A stretch of 64,000 nt of DNA from Dehalococcoidia bacterium (lineage in GTDB: Bacteria > Chloroflexota > Dehalococcoidia > GIF9 > AB-539-J10): NCBI GenBank assembly GCA_030615625.1, contig JAUWYX010000005.1, positions 62,001-126,000 of the forward strand, read 5' to 3'. Positions within the stretch are counted from its first letter, which is position 1, and each line of letters starts with the position of its first letter. This document shows, piece by piece, positions 17,325 through 25,800 of the stretch. The notes beneath the pieces are model-generated. The model made no database searches. It was not told the DNA's origin and saw only the letters and a list, made by a program, of their open reading frames with translations. The position numbers were made by a program, and so were the translations under genes.

Positions 17325-18119
17325 TTACTCTTCCTCTTCATCCTCATCCTGCTCCCAAATAGGCTCGGTGAATTGGTCAATAAATTCAGCAGTAACTCTC
17401 TTCGCTATTCTATCCATCTCCTCGTCTACTTGCTCAGCCAGATTGCTAAGCTCGGTCAAGTCAAGTGTAATCCCTAACATTTTAGTTAGGATACCAAGCA
17501 CAGCCAGGGAGGCTTTGGGATTTGCTATTTGCGTGGCATACGCTGGCACTTCACCCAGCAAGCAAATGCCTTCCATCCCCCTTTCCTTAGCCATTCCCAA
17601 TATCAATCCATTCAATCCAGCGATGCGAAGATTACCTCTAAGAACCACATTATTTTTGCTTAACTCGTCAACCAAGTTGGCTGTTGTCGCTGCTCCCCAA
17701 ACCTTCATTTCTTCACTATGGTGGATGCGTGTCACCGCAGCAGCACAACTATATACCCTTGCCACCTTAAACCTTTGCGCTACGTCCAAAACACAGTTAA
17801 CCAGCTCATACCCTTTGAAACCAGGCTGTTCCTCACCAATAAAAATCACCAAGCTTTTCTCCGCCTTAGCAGACTGCCAATAATAAAACTTGCTCTCAGG
17901 AAAACGAGGGCTTTCAACCACGTCGTCTCTGACTGTGACACCCATTGGTTCAAAGAAGTTAATAGGTTCAATCTCCCCTATTTCTACAGCATTTAGCTTC
18001 TCCACAAGATACTTCGCTGCGGTTATGGAAACGTCGCCAATGCCAGGCCATGAGGCAATCATGGAACAATTCTTAGGGCGTGGTTGCTTATAAAGCTTTA
18101 TTACGTCTTTCGTATCCAT
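17325..18119 (-). CDS. PAC2 family protein
   Basis: 264 residues. The PAC2 fold (proteasome assembly chaperone 2-like) is suggested by SMIASWPGIGDVSITAAKYL near the N-terminus, VVESPRFPESKFYYWQS, the central LVIFIGEEQPGFKGYELVNCVLDVA, and GLNGLILGMAKERGMEGICLLGEVP. Bacterial and archaeal PAC2 proteins are of unproven function. The C-terminus is strongly acidic (DEDEEEE). It starts 1 base beyond the pmbA stop, so the two are co-transcribed. Confidence 0.85.
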   Translation of the reverse strand: MDTKDVIKLYKQPRPKNCSMIASWPGIGDVSITAAKYLVEKLNAVEIGEIEPINFFEPMGVTVRDDVVESPRFPESKFYYWQSAKAEKSLVIFIGEEQPGFKGYELVNCVLDVAQRFKVARVYSCAAAVTRIHHSEEMKVWGAATTANLVDELSKNNVVLRGNLRIAGLNGLILGMAKERGMEGICLLGEVPAYATQIANPKASLAVLGILTKMLGITLDLTELSNLAEQVDEEMDRIAKRVTAEFIDQFTEPIWEQDEDEEEE

Positions 18120-18120
18120 C

Positions 18121-19437
18121 TTAGCTTCCCTTTGTCGCTACTGATACACGAGAGCAATATAAAGGAGGAGTTTGCAAAATCCCGCCAACCCGCCTTGCTT
18201 CCTTCCCTACGCCAAGAAGCTCTTTTAGCACTTGATACACGTTACCGGCAATCATAGTATCCTTAACTCTCCCCATTATCTCTCCATTCTCTACCTTATA
18301 TCCCAGCAAAACGTTGCCACCGAAGTCACCACCCAGAAGATTACCCTGGTCAGCACCAATAAGTTGCTCCACAATTAACCCTTCTTTCATATCTTCCACC
18401 ATCGCCTGGAAAGAAACATCTCCTCCGCTTAAAATAAGAGAGCTTATAGCTGGGCTGGGAAAACCACCACCTACTCGCTGGCCGTTACCGGTACTGTGCG
18501 TGCCAGCTAAAGCTGCTGTTTGTAAATCATAAAGGAAATTCGCCACTACTCCATTTGTAACAAGCGGTAGACGCTGGCTGGACACCCCCTCATCATCAAA
18601 AGGATAACTCCCTACGCCGTAAGCTATGGTAGCATCATCCCATAAGCTCAGCTTTTTGTCAAAAACTTGCTCCCCCAGTTTATTTTCTAAAGGCGAAGCC
18701 CCCTCGAGGACTGATTTGCCGTTAAATGCCAGCACTAGAGGACTCAGTAAAGCACTAGCTACTCCATTAGGTGTAAAAATTATTGGCAGCAGCTTTGTGG
18801 ACACGGTAGCTTTTTTCTTAGCCATTTCCAGTTGCCATATCACTCTATCAGCCAGGTCATCAATATTGTCAGAAAAACGACATGAGCTTTCGCTATCACC
18901 CACAAAAAGCATATCTGTATCCCGAACAAGAATGCCTTCCAGGCTAAGGCTAAAAAAACTCATGTCATACCTTCCCTCACCGCCTTGAGAATTAATTAAG
19001 GAGATGGAGCTTGTCCCCTTGGTTACTTGAACATCGCAAAGGATATCAGGAGTATGCCCCCTAATCTTGGCTATAAGCTCCTTCCCGATCTCAACCATCC
19101 TCTCCATAGCTATTCCTTCTACTTCAGGGTCGACGATGCACACTTCCGAATAGTCCTGGGAGGAAGGAAATTGAAAATTGGCCGGACTGCCAAATTGAGA
19201 GGTTTCCACGGCCATGTCAACCAAAGCTTCCAAACCACCCCCTTCACTAGCAGTAGCAAAGCCAATTCTACCTTCCCTGAAAATTCGCAAGGCACTACTC
19301 CTGCTCTCTTTGGTCTGAACTTGTTTTAGTTCATTGGCTTCAAACTGTATCGGCATTGCCCGAGAAGAAACCGAGAAAACTTCAGCTTGCTCAGCTTTCC
19401 TCCGAGCAGAGCGGAGAACCTCCAAAAGACCTTCCAT
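18121..19437 (-). CDS. pmbA: TldD/PmbA family metallopeptidase subunit, PmbA-like
   Basis: 438 residues. PmbA (TldE) pairs with TldD to form a heterodimeric protease with roles in peptide modification and antitoxin turnover. The family layout is clear: QFEANELKQVQTKESRSSALRIF, TPNGVASALLSPLVLAFNG, DDEGVSSQRLPLVTNGVVANFLYDL, and a C-terminal Gly-rich region ending in GGILQTPPLYCSRVSVATKG. As in PmbA proteins the HExxxH metal motif is missing; TldD at 19963 has it. An insertion with a four-helix-bundle gene separates the two partners. Confidence 0.9.
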   Translation of the reverse strand: MEGLLEVLRSARRKAEQAEVFSVSSRAMPIQFEANELKQVQTKESRSSALRIFREGRIGFATASEGGGLEALVDMAVETSQFGSPANFQFPSSQDYSEVCIVDPEVEGIAMERMVEIGKELIAKIRGHTPDILCDVQVTKGTSSISLINSQGGEGRYDMSFFSLSLEGILVRDTDMLFVGDSESSCRFSDNIDDLADRVIWQLEMAKKKATVSTKLLPIIFTPNGVASALLSPLVLAFNGKSVLEGASPLENKLGEQVFDKKLSLWDDATIAYGVGSYPFDDEGVSSQRLPLVTNGVVANFLYDLQTAALAGTHSTGNGQRVGGGFPSPAISSLILSGGDVSFQAMVEDMKEGLIVEQLIGADQGNLLGGDFGGNVLLGYKVENGEIMGRVKDTMIAGNVYQVLKELLGVGKEARRVGGILQTPPLYCSRVSVATKGS

Positions 19438-19454
19438 CTTAAATCTTAATCCCT

Positions 19455-19518
19455 AATATCTAAACAACATTAAAACTCAAAGATAAAAAATCAAAATTAC
19501 AATTTAAAATGCAAAAAC
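19455..19518. repeat. AT-rich dispersed repeat, copy 2 (left of four-helix-bundle gene)
   Basis: Contains AATCAAAATTACAATTTAAA followed by ATGCAAAAAC. It is in inverted orientation to the copy at 19870-19918, so the two flank the four-helix-bundle gene. Confidence 0.55.
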
Positions 19519-19521
19519 ACT

Positions 19522-19893
19522 TCATCTCTTTCCTTTCAGGGTCAATATACTGCTGGCAAGGACATTCGCGATCTCTGTAGCTTCTCTCAGAAGTTTATTA
19601 ACGCTCTCTTTATCACCTCTACCGGAATCTCTGAGCAGTCCCAACCAAAACTTGCATTCGTTTGCTGACTTCAATGCATAAGCAAAGAAATTGGTATAGT
19701 CCTTTCTTGAAGAAGCCGCTTGAGCCTCAATGACATTAGCCCCGATACTGGTGGTGCTTCTTAAGAGCTGGTCAGTGATAATCCGCGAAGTCTGTTCTAC
19801 TGGCAATCGGTCTACGAATGCTATTACATCCAATGCGAATCTGTAAACACGCGCCTGAAATTCATCTTTAAATTTTGCATTGTCATTTTGCAT
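19522..19893 (-). CDS. Four helix bundle protein (23S rRNA intervening-sequence protein family)
   Basis: 123 residues. The family signature is YRFALDVIAFVDRLP, then SRIITDQLLRSTTSIGANVIEAQ, SRKDYTNFFAYALKSANECKFWLGLL, and a Leu/Ile-rich last helix. Such proteins are found inside 23S rRNA intervening sequences and as lone genes; the related Avd protein serves diversity-generating retroelements. No retroelement is seen here. The start codon lies within an AT-rich repeat (ATGCAAAAT occurs twice in a row) and the stop is next to an inverted copy, so the gene seems to have arrived with its flanks. It splits the pmbA-tldD pair. Confidence 0.85.
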   Translation of the reverse strand: MQNDNAKFKDEFQARVYRFALDVIAFVDRLPVEQTSRIITDQLLRSTTSIGANVIEAQAASSRKDYTNFFAYALKSANECKFWLGLLRDSGRGDKESVNKLLREATEIANVLASSILTLKGKR

Positions 19894-19918
19894 TTTTATT
19901 TTTACTCTTTTATTTTCT
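19870..19918. repeat. AT-rich dispersed repeat, copy 3 (right of four-helix-bundle gene)
   Basis: TTTTGCATTGTCATTTTGC followed by TTTTTATTTTTACTC; inverted relative to the copy at 19455-19518. It overlaps the first codons of the four-helix-bundle gene. Confidence 0.55.
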
Positions 19919-19962
19919 CAAGCGGTGGCGTTTGTTTAGGATTTCGTGCTTAGGATTTATCG

Positions 19963-21321
19963 CTATTTTCCTCCTATCACACAATGACGAATTCTGATAT
20001 GTGGGCTACCGTTAGAAACGGGTAGCGGATATTGCCCCCCCTTGCCACAGCCACCACCCTGATTCATCTCCAGGTCACTGCCTATGGCATCTATATTTTG
20101 CAGGGTAGTAAAAACATTACCGGTTAGCACCACGGGGCGCAATAACTCTGCTAATCTCCCCCGGCGAATCATGTAAGCTTCCCCAGCGGAGAAGGTAAAC
20201 ATCTCCAGGCTAGTCATCCCGCCGTACCAATCCTTAACATAGACGCCTTCCTCAATGTCACCAAGCATTGCCTCGAACGAAGCACTACCTGGCTCAATAA
20301 AGGTATTGCTCATTCGCACTATGGGGGGAAAGAGGTAATTAATGGCTCGAGCATTCCCCGTAGCCCGTTCTCCCATCTTAGCCGCTGTTTCCCGGGAATG
20401 AAGCCTTCCCTCCAGAACGCCCTCCCGGATAAGATAGGTTTTCGTTGCCGGCGTCCCTTCATCATCGTATTTATAGCTTCCCCGCAAATTGGGAATGGTA
20501 GGGTCATCAATGATATTGAGATGCTTGCCGCCAAATCTTTTCCCCAGGGCCATGATTTGCCGCAGGCTTTCATTTTGATATACAAAATCCGACTCGGATA
20601 AATGCCCAAAGGCTTCATGAGCAAAGACCCCAGCCAGAATAGGATTCAAAATTACGGTATACTCTCCACCTTTTACCTGGGGGGCGGAAAGAAGGGCTGC
20701 GGCACGCCTTGCTATCTCCCTGGCTTGCTTATGTAGCCTCTCCACGGCGGAAAACTCACCATTACCTCCCAGGCTTAGTCCTGCTTGTTGAACCTCGTTA
20801 TCCTCACGAGCTATGGCGGTCAATCGTAAAGTAAGGTCGGTTTTAGCTTGCTCTATGTAACTACCTTCAGAATTGGCGAAAATACTTTGCCTCCCGGCAT
20901 CACGGTAATTGATTCTTGAGCTTTGAATCTTCGGACTGCCTAATATAATGTCGTTGTATTCATCTAGAAGCTCTTTCTTCGCTGCTAACGGCATAGCCGT
21001 GGAACCCTTTTCCAATTGTGGCACCACCGTCTCCACTACAGACTCCGTAGGGAAAAGCTTAAATGGTCCCCTGCTTGCTAACCTTGCCTCCTCCAGCGCC
21101 AGAGCTACCTTGTCCCGCAGTCCGCCAAGACGATTAAAGCTGACGAATCCCCAACTACCCTGGACTAACGCACGAACATTGCCACCGGAATTACGAGCCC
21201 TGCTTATCTCCTCCAGTCTTTCCCCTCTATAGGCAATGTTGGTAGCCTGGCTCTCCTCAAAATGGATTTCAAGATAGTCGGCATCATGGCCTTTCAAGGC
21301 ATCAGCAATCACGTCCCGCAC
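19963..21321 (-). CDS. tldD: TldD family metallopeptidase
   Basis: Catalytic partner of PmbA. The zinc motif is HEAFGHLSESD, with the downstream metal Cys region NQGGGCGKGGQYPLPVSNG. Other family segments are GGNVRALVQGSWGFVSFN and TPATKTYLIREGVLEGRLHSRETAAKM. The frame is open to 21426, but the first ~20 codons lie in an inverted-repeat element and look like translated repeat (RLPRTFQVLAMTKERRLR). Homology begins at VRDVIADALKGHDADYLEI, so the GTG at 21321 is preferred, giving 452 residues; the ATG at 21369 is the alternative. Confidence 0.88.
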   Translation of the reverse strand: MRDVIADALKGHDADYLEIHFEESQATNIAYRGERLEEISRARNSGGNVRALVQGSWGFVSFNRLGGLRDKVALALEEARLASRGPFKLFPTESVVETVVPQLEKGSTAMPLAAKKELLDEYNDIILGSPKIQSSRINYRDAGRQSIFANSEGSYIEQAKTDLTLRLTAIAREDNEVQQAGLSLGGNGEFSAVERLHKQAREIARRAAALLSAPQVKGGEYTVILNPILAGVFAHEAFGHLSESDFVYQNESLRQIMALGKRFGGKHLNIIDDPTIPNLRGSYKYDDEGTPATKTYLIREGVLEGRLHSRETAAKMGERATGNARAINYLFPPIVRMSNTFIEPGSASFEAMLGDIEEGVYVKDWYGGMTSLEMFTFSAGEAYMIRRGRLAELLRPVVLTGNVFTTLQNIDAIGSDLEMNQGGGCGKGGQYPLPVSNGSPHIRIRHCVIGGK

Positions 21322-21386
21322 GCCTTTATTGTAGCCCTTGACACGAATAAAGGCAAAGAGCCCTGTCATTCTGAGCCGCCTCTCTT

Positions 21387-21469
21387 TTGTCATTGCGAGC
21401 ACCTGAAAGGTGCGTGGCAATCTCACATCGAGCTTGCTTCGGCTGACTTCGTCAGCCTCGCAATGACAA
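21387..21469. mobile_element. Palindromic MITE/REP-like element
   Basis: Perfect 13-bp terminal inverted repeats TTGTCATTGCGAG (21387-21399) and CTCGCAATGACAA (21457-21469) enclose two smaller hairpins: CACCT-GAA-AGGTG (21400-21412) and GGCTGAC-TTC-GTCAGCC (21441-21457). The element is 83 bases, non-coding, and sits at the 5' end of tldD. A shorter related piece (GTCATTCTGAG) is at about 21365. Confidence 0.65.
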
Positions 21470-21544
21470 GGGGATTGTCATAGCTTTTTGAAGCGTGAAG
21501 GAATCCCTTTCTTCACGGTTGAAATGGTGAACAATACGGTTGCT

Positions 21545-21610
21545 CCTTCTTGAAATTTTTACATTTTGAGTTGTCATTTTGATTTTTACCCTTTGATTTT
21601 TGAATTTCAA
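21545..21610. repeat. AT-rich dispersed repeat, copy 4
   Basis: ACATTTTGAGTTGTCATTTTG followed by TTTTTACCCTTTGATTTTTG; the inverse of the copy at 12641 (AACTCAAAATGC, CAAAGGTCAAAAG). It lies between tldD and pyrF. Confidence 0.55.
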
Positions 21611-21627
21611 TGACCTCCCAGTATAGT
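21600..21627 (+). promoter_or_regulatory. Candidate sigma70-type promoter of pyrF
   Basis: TTGAAT (21600-21605), 16-base spacer, TATAGT (21622-21627), ending 58 bases before the pyrF ATG. The -35 box is borrowed from the edge of the AT-rich repeat. Confidence 0.35.
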
Positions 21628-21685
21628 AGAATGTTGTCCAAGCTTTAATTTATACTCATCTCCTGATATTATCTAGGTTACGGTA

Positions 21686-22486
21686 ATGAAATTCATCGAT
21701 AAACTGCTTAATATCAGCCAAAAAAACAAAAGCTGGCTTTGCATCGGACTTGACCCCGACCCCGAGCTTATGCCCGGGGCAGACGTTCTACAATTCAACA
21801 AAGCCATTATCGAGGCTACCTCCGACCTGGTCTGTGCCTATAAGCCCAATCTAGCTTTCTATGAAGCTTTAGGGACCGAAGGGCTTGCTATCCTGGAGAA
21901 GACCGTTAAAGATATACCCGGTGATATTCCTGTAATCGGCGATGCCAAGCGCGGCGATATCGGTAACACTGCCAAGGCTTATGCCAAAGCTCTCTTTTCG
22001 GTTCTGGGCTTCGATGCCGCTACCGTCAATCCCTACCTTGGCTACGACTCCATAGAGCCTTTTATTAACTACCAAGACAAAGGGGTATTTATCCTATGCC
22101 GAACATCAAACAAGGGAGCCACGGATTTCCAGAACCTTCGCACCAATGGCCTACCACTGTACGAAGCAGTGGCTCAAAAAGCCAAAGAATGGAATATTTA
22201 TGGCAATATTGGCCTGGTGGTGGGGGCTACCTATCCTGAAGAATTAAAAAGAGTCCGCTCAATTTGCCCCGAAATGCCTTTACTTATCCCCGGCATTGGT
22301 GCTCAGGGAGGAGACCTGGCTTCAGCAGTCGGCTACGGAGTGGATGCCCGGGGCGAGAAGGCGATTATCAATGTGTCGCGGCAAATCCTCTACGCCTCCA
22401 AGGAAAAGGATTTCGCCCGGGCGGCTAGAAACATGGCTGAAAAAATCCGCAACCAAATCAATGACTATAGAAATAAACCTCGGTGA
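21686..22486 (+). CDS. pyrF: Orotidine 5'-phosphate decarboxylase (type 2)
   Basis: 266 residues, the longer type 2 form. Makes UMP from OMP in the last pyrimidine step. Seen are [27 protein letters not shown], the catalytic Asp-Lys-Asp loop [37 protein letters not shown], and the phosphate-binding [12 protein letters not shown]. The stop lies inside the start of the DUF951 gene (26-base overlap), indicating coupled translation. Confidence 0.95.
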   Translation: MKFIDKLLNISQKNKSWLCIGLDPDPELMPGADVLQFNKAIIEATSDLVCAYKPNLAFYEALGTEGLAILEKTVKDIPGDIPVIGDAKRGDIGNTAKAYAKALFSVLGFDAATVNPYLGYDSIEPFINYQDKGVFILCRTSNKGATDFQNLRTNGLPLYEAVAQKAKEWNIYGNIGLVVGATYPEELKRVRSICPEMPLLIPGIGAQGGDLASAVGYGVDARGEKAIINVSRQILYASKEKDFARAARNMAEKIRNQINDYRNKPR

Positions 22487-22655
22487 CGTAGTCCGGCTGC
22501 GCAAAGCGCACCCCTGCGGCAGCCACGAATGGGAGGTGGTGAGGGTGGGCGCCGACATTGGCCTTAAATGCCTCAAATGCCAGAGAAGGGTGCTTTTGGA
22601 GAGAGGGGTGTTTGAGAGAAGGGTGAAAAGTTTGTCTCCAAAAGTGACTAACTAG
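22461..22655 (+). CDS. DUF951 family protein
   Basis: 64 residues starting at ATG 22461, overlapping the pyrF end by 26 bases in another frame. The product begins [20 protein letters not shown] and continues [20 protein letters not shown], then [11 protein letters not shown]. The VRLRKxHPCGxxxWxVxRxGxDIxLKCxxC pattern is the DUF951 signature; the three Cys suggest metal binding, and the size suggests an RNA-binding or OB/SH3-like beta barrel. Function unknown. Its 3' half is duplicated at 29478-29600 and fused there to a dinB fragment. Confidence 0.88.
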   Translation: MTIEINLGDVVRLRKAHPCGSHEWEVVRVGADIGLKCLKCQRRVLLERGVFERRVKSLSPKVTN

Positions 22656-22899
22656 CCAGCCTCGCAACAATAAAAGCACCCCGCGATGTTTTGTATAGCG
22701 AGGTAACAAAACGATGGATTGTGCAATGGCGTAGACGGAAAGATGAATTGTGACTTGTCAAGAAGATCCAAATGAGGTAGGTTCAGGTCGAATAACGGGA
22801 CATTGATGGGCGATAGGTAGAACTTTCAAATTGGCTTAACGGTTATTACGAAAAAGTATACATGACCTCTCACACTTTTAATAATCACGAGGCAGATCG

Positions 22900-25800
22900 C
22901 TACAAAATGTCCTCTCTCAATAAGTAACCTGTGGTTGAGCCTTTTTCAAGTAGAAAGTTTAATATGACAATGACTTGGTTCTTGAGACTCAACGTAGCTT
23001 TGATTTTTTGACGGTTTATTAATATAAATCGTCTCATGATATTTTCGATGTAATAAACGGTATTAGTCTCTAATTCGGTTGAAATGTATTGGGGATTTTC
23101 CCGTAAGATATTGCTGATCCAAACTACACCATCATCAATAAAAGAACTCCCAATCTCGTTTAAAACCTTTGAGATTGAGTAGAGGACTGAAGGATGATGA
23201 CCGATATCCGTCGAAACCCTTTCATAGAATTGTTTGTCTTTTTCTTTCAAGGTATGCCATTCTCTTATATCTTTTTTCCAGTAGGGCCAAGCTAAAAGAT
23301 AGTTATGTATGAGTCTATTTGAGTAGTAGTCAGAAGCATGCTTTTTATAAGTCTTGACTACGCAATCATAGAAGGCATTCCATATTATCCAGAACTCATC
23401 ATAATGATTTAATGCATCTTCCGCCAAAATAAACTCTTCAAAGAGTTGAGCCATATCCCTTGAATTATTGAATTTGTCAATGAAAGGTTGTATATATGTA
23501 CATATCTCGTCCTCTGATGAACAAAGAATAAAATTTGCGAATTTTTTCATAAACGCTCCTTTGGCATAATAGCCAACTCCACCTCGGTCTTTACCAATCT
23601 CCTCGGCACCCATAGGAAGAAATATGTTCAAGAAAGATTTATGATCCGCATTTTGTGTATTTGGTGGTATAAGTTCAAACGCTATCTCCAAAGTCGTGAA
23701 ATCCAAGTCGCTTAGGCTTTGTAAGTCACTAAAGGTAATCTTATTTGTAGCAACCTTTTCAAGTTCTACCTTATGTTTCTTCGTAAAGAGTTCCACAATC
23801 TCAGTTTCTTGAATATCAAATACATGATTCTCTCGCTTTTTCCTTATGACCTCTTTTCTTAAATCACCGTATTTTGGTCTCAGCAAAAGATATCCTAAGA
23901 AGATGGCGTGAGCATCATCAAAATGGGTTTCCCAAAGCCAGTTGACAATCCCTCTAGTAGCAAAGGTCGCTATATCCCTCCACGGATTAAGGAGTAATAA
24001 TATCAGTGATGATTTAATTTCTTTACTCTCTTCTGGGAAATGTTGCATAAGCTTGGGTAATGTAGAAATTGAAGGCTCTGTTCCATCACCAATTTGATAC
24101 TGGTAATCTCGGATCCTAAGTGGTGTTTTTGCGAACTGTATAATTATGTCTCTGCAAAATTCCATATCTTTAGCACTCAACTTGTCTACAAAATCCCGGA
24201 TCAACACGGAACACGTATAAGCAGGTATTGTTCGATTGAACTCGGGGAAAGGATCCTCCCCTTTCTCTAAGTTTTCAAGGATTTCCCTGGTCTCTGCAAT
24301 TACAGATTCAGGATTGTCTTCAAATTTTTTATATTGTTGATAGTCAGGACTCCTAGTAAACCGATAATTTGCCCACAGTTTTAGCGATGAATGTTTTATT
24401 GCAGCTGCAGCGGTGCCGGTAGAGTCTTCGCTAAATTTCCTTAAATTAGGGTCAATTTCCGGATTGAACGTTACTATAACACCTTCGTTGCTCTCTTTAA
24501 ATTCTGTCTTCATTTTCCTTGTATCCATCCGTGCCAGGTAAAGTCTCCAAGTTTTGTCTGCACCTGTTTCGATAGACTGTTCAGGAAGAGCTTCATAGTG
24601 TTTATCTAGGATTTTCCATATTACCTCTCGTCGCTTCCTAACCTCATCTGCACTTTCCCCTTCAAATCGTTCTAGCTGATATTTAAACGCCAGATGCTCC
24701 AGTGAAAGCTCTCTATGTGAATCGTCACAAGTCCTAATTCTTTCATCTTGATAAATATCAGTTTCATAATTCAAACCATATCCGATAGAATAAGTATCTC
24801 TAGCGTTTTGGTCCCGTAACATCCTTCCCGTGTCGTAAAGAAAAAACTCTTTTATCTTAAATAAGATACTTGCGACATTGAAAAGTTTAGGAGGATAAGC
24901 AAGGCAAACGCTGATTACTATTGCCGTTATTGAAGCAGATTTTGTCTCTCTCAAGAGATAAAGGCACCAACTTTCAATAGTTTCCTTTGTGGCAACCTTT
25001 GCATTCATTAACAGCCATCTTTCCAAAGCCATATGCATTGATTGAAGTAAATCGGTCGATACGTGAGTACCTCGATAGATGTTCCACAGTCTGCCGCTTA
25101 CATATTGTTCTCTTGACTGATTGTCATCGAAAATTACTTTCACCACAGACACTTCACGCCCAAGTTTGGACTTTCTGTAATATTCTACGGCTCTATTGGT
25201 AAATGATAATATAAATTTCGCCGTCTCAACCGGGGCAGCCTGAAGCAGTTGGAAAATTGGCGTCTGGAATGCACTTGAGGGAAAATAGTTCAAGTCATGT
25301 TTCTCAGATATACCAAAATGCGGTTCAATACCAAGAGAATAATCGTAATGCGTTTCAGGAGGCTGGTGCCAAAATAATTCTGCTAATTGAATTACGCAAT
25401 TTGGGAGAACCTTAATAACTTCGGAGCCGTCAGTAATGGAGCTTAGTATCATCACAATAATGTCGTAGTATTTATCTGTGTACTTAGTCAGTCTTTTATC
25501 GATCACTTCATCGAATATTGCCTTCAATTCCTCCGAAATTTCTAAAGCTCCATTCAATATTACTCCTATTAACTGTGCTTTATCCTGGTCGCGAGAGCTG
25601 TATCGATATTTGCTATTTTTCGCAATTTCTTCGTAATGATCGTAATAATATAATGCTATCTGGCTTGCTCTCTTGGTTGTATCGCCATTTTTATTCTTGT
25701 TATTCCAATCACCGAGTAGTGGAATAATGATATTTGCGTTACTTAGTTCGATTTCCTCCTTATTGTCATAAATAAAGTGAATTATCGAATCCCAACCATT

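Noticed and set aside
19522-19893. Avd protein of a diversity-generating retroelement
   Set aside because: Same fold family, but no reverse transcriptase, template repeat or variable repeat is near.
22296-22655. 119-codon version of the DUF951 gene
   Set aside because: The first 55 codons are a shadow of pyrF; homology starts at ATG 22461.
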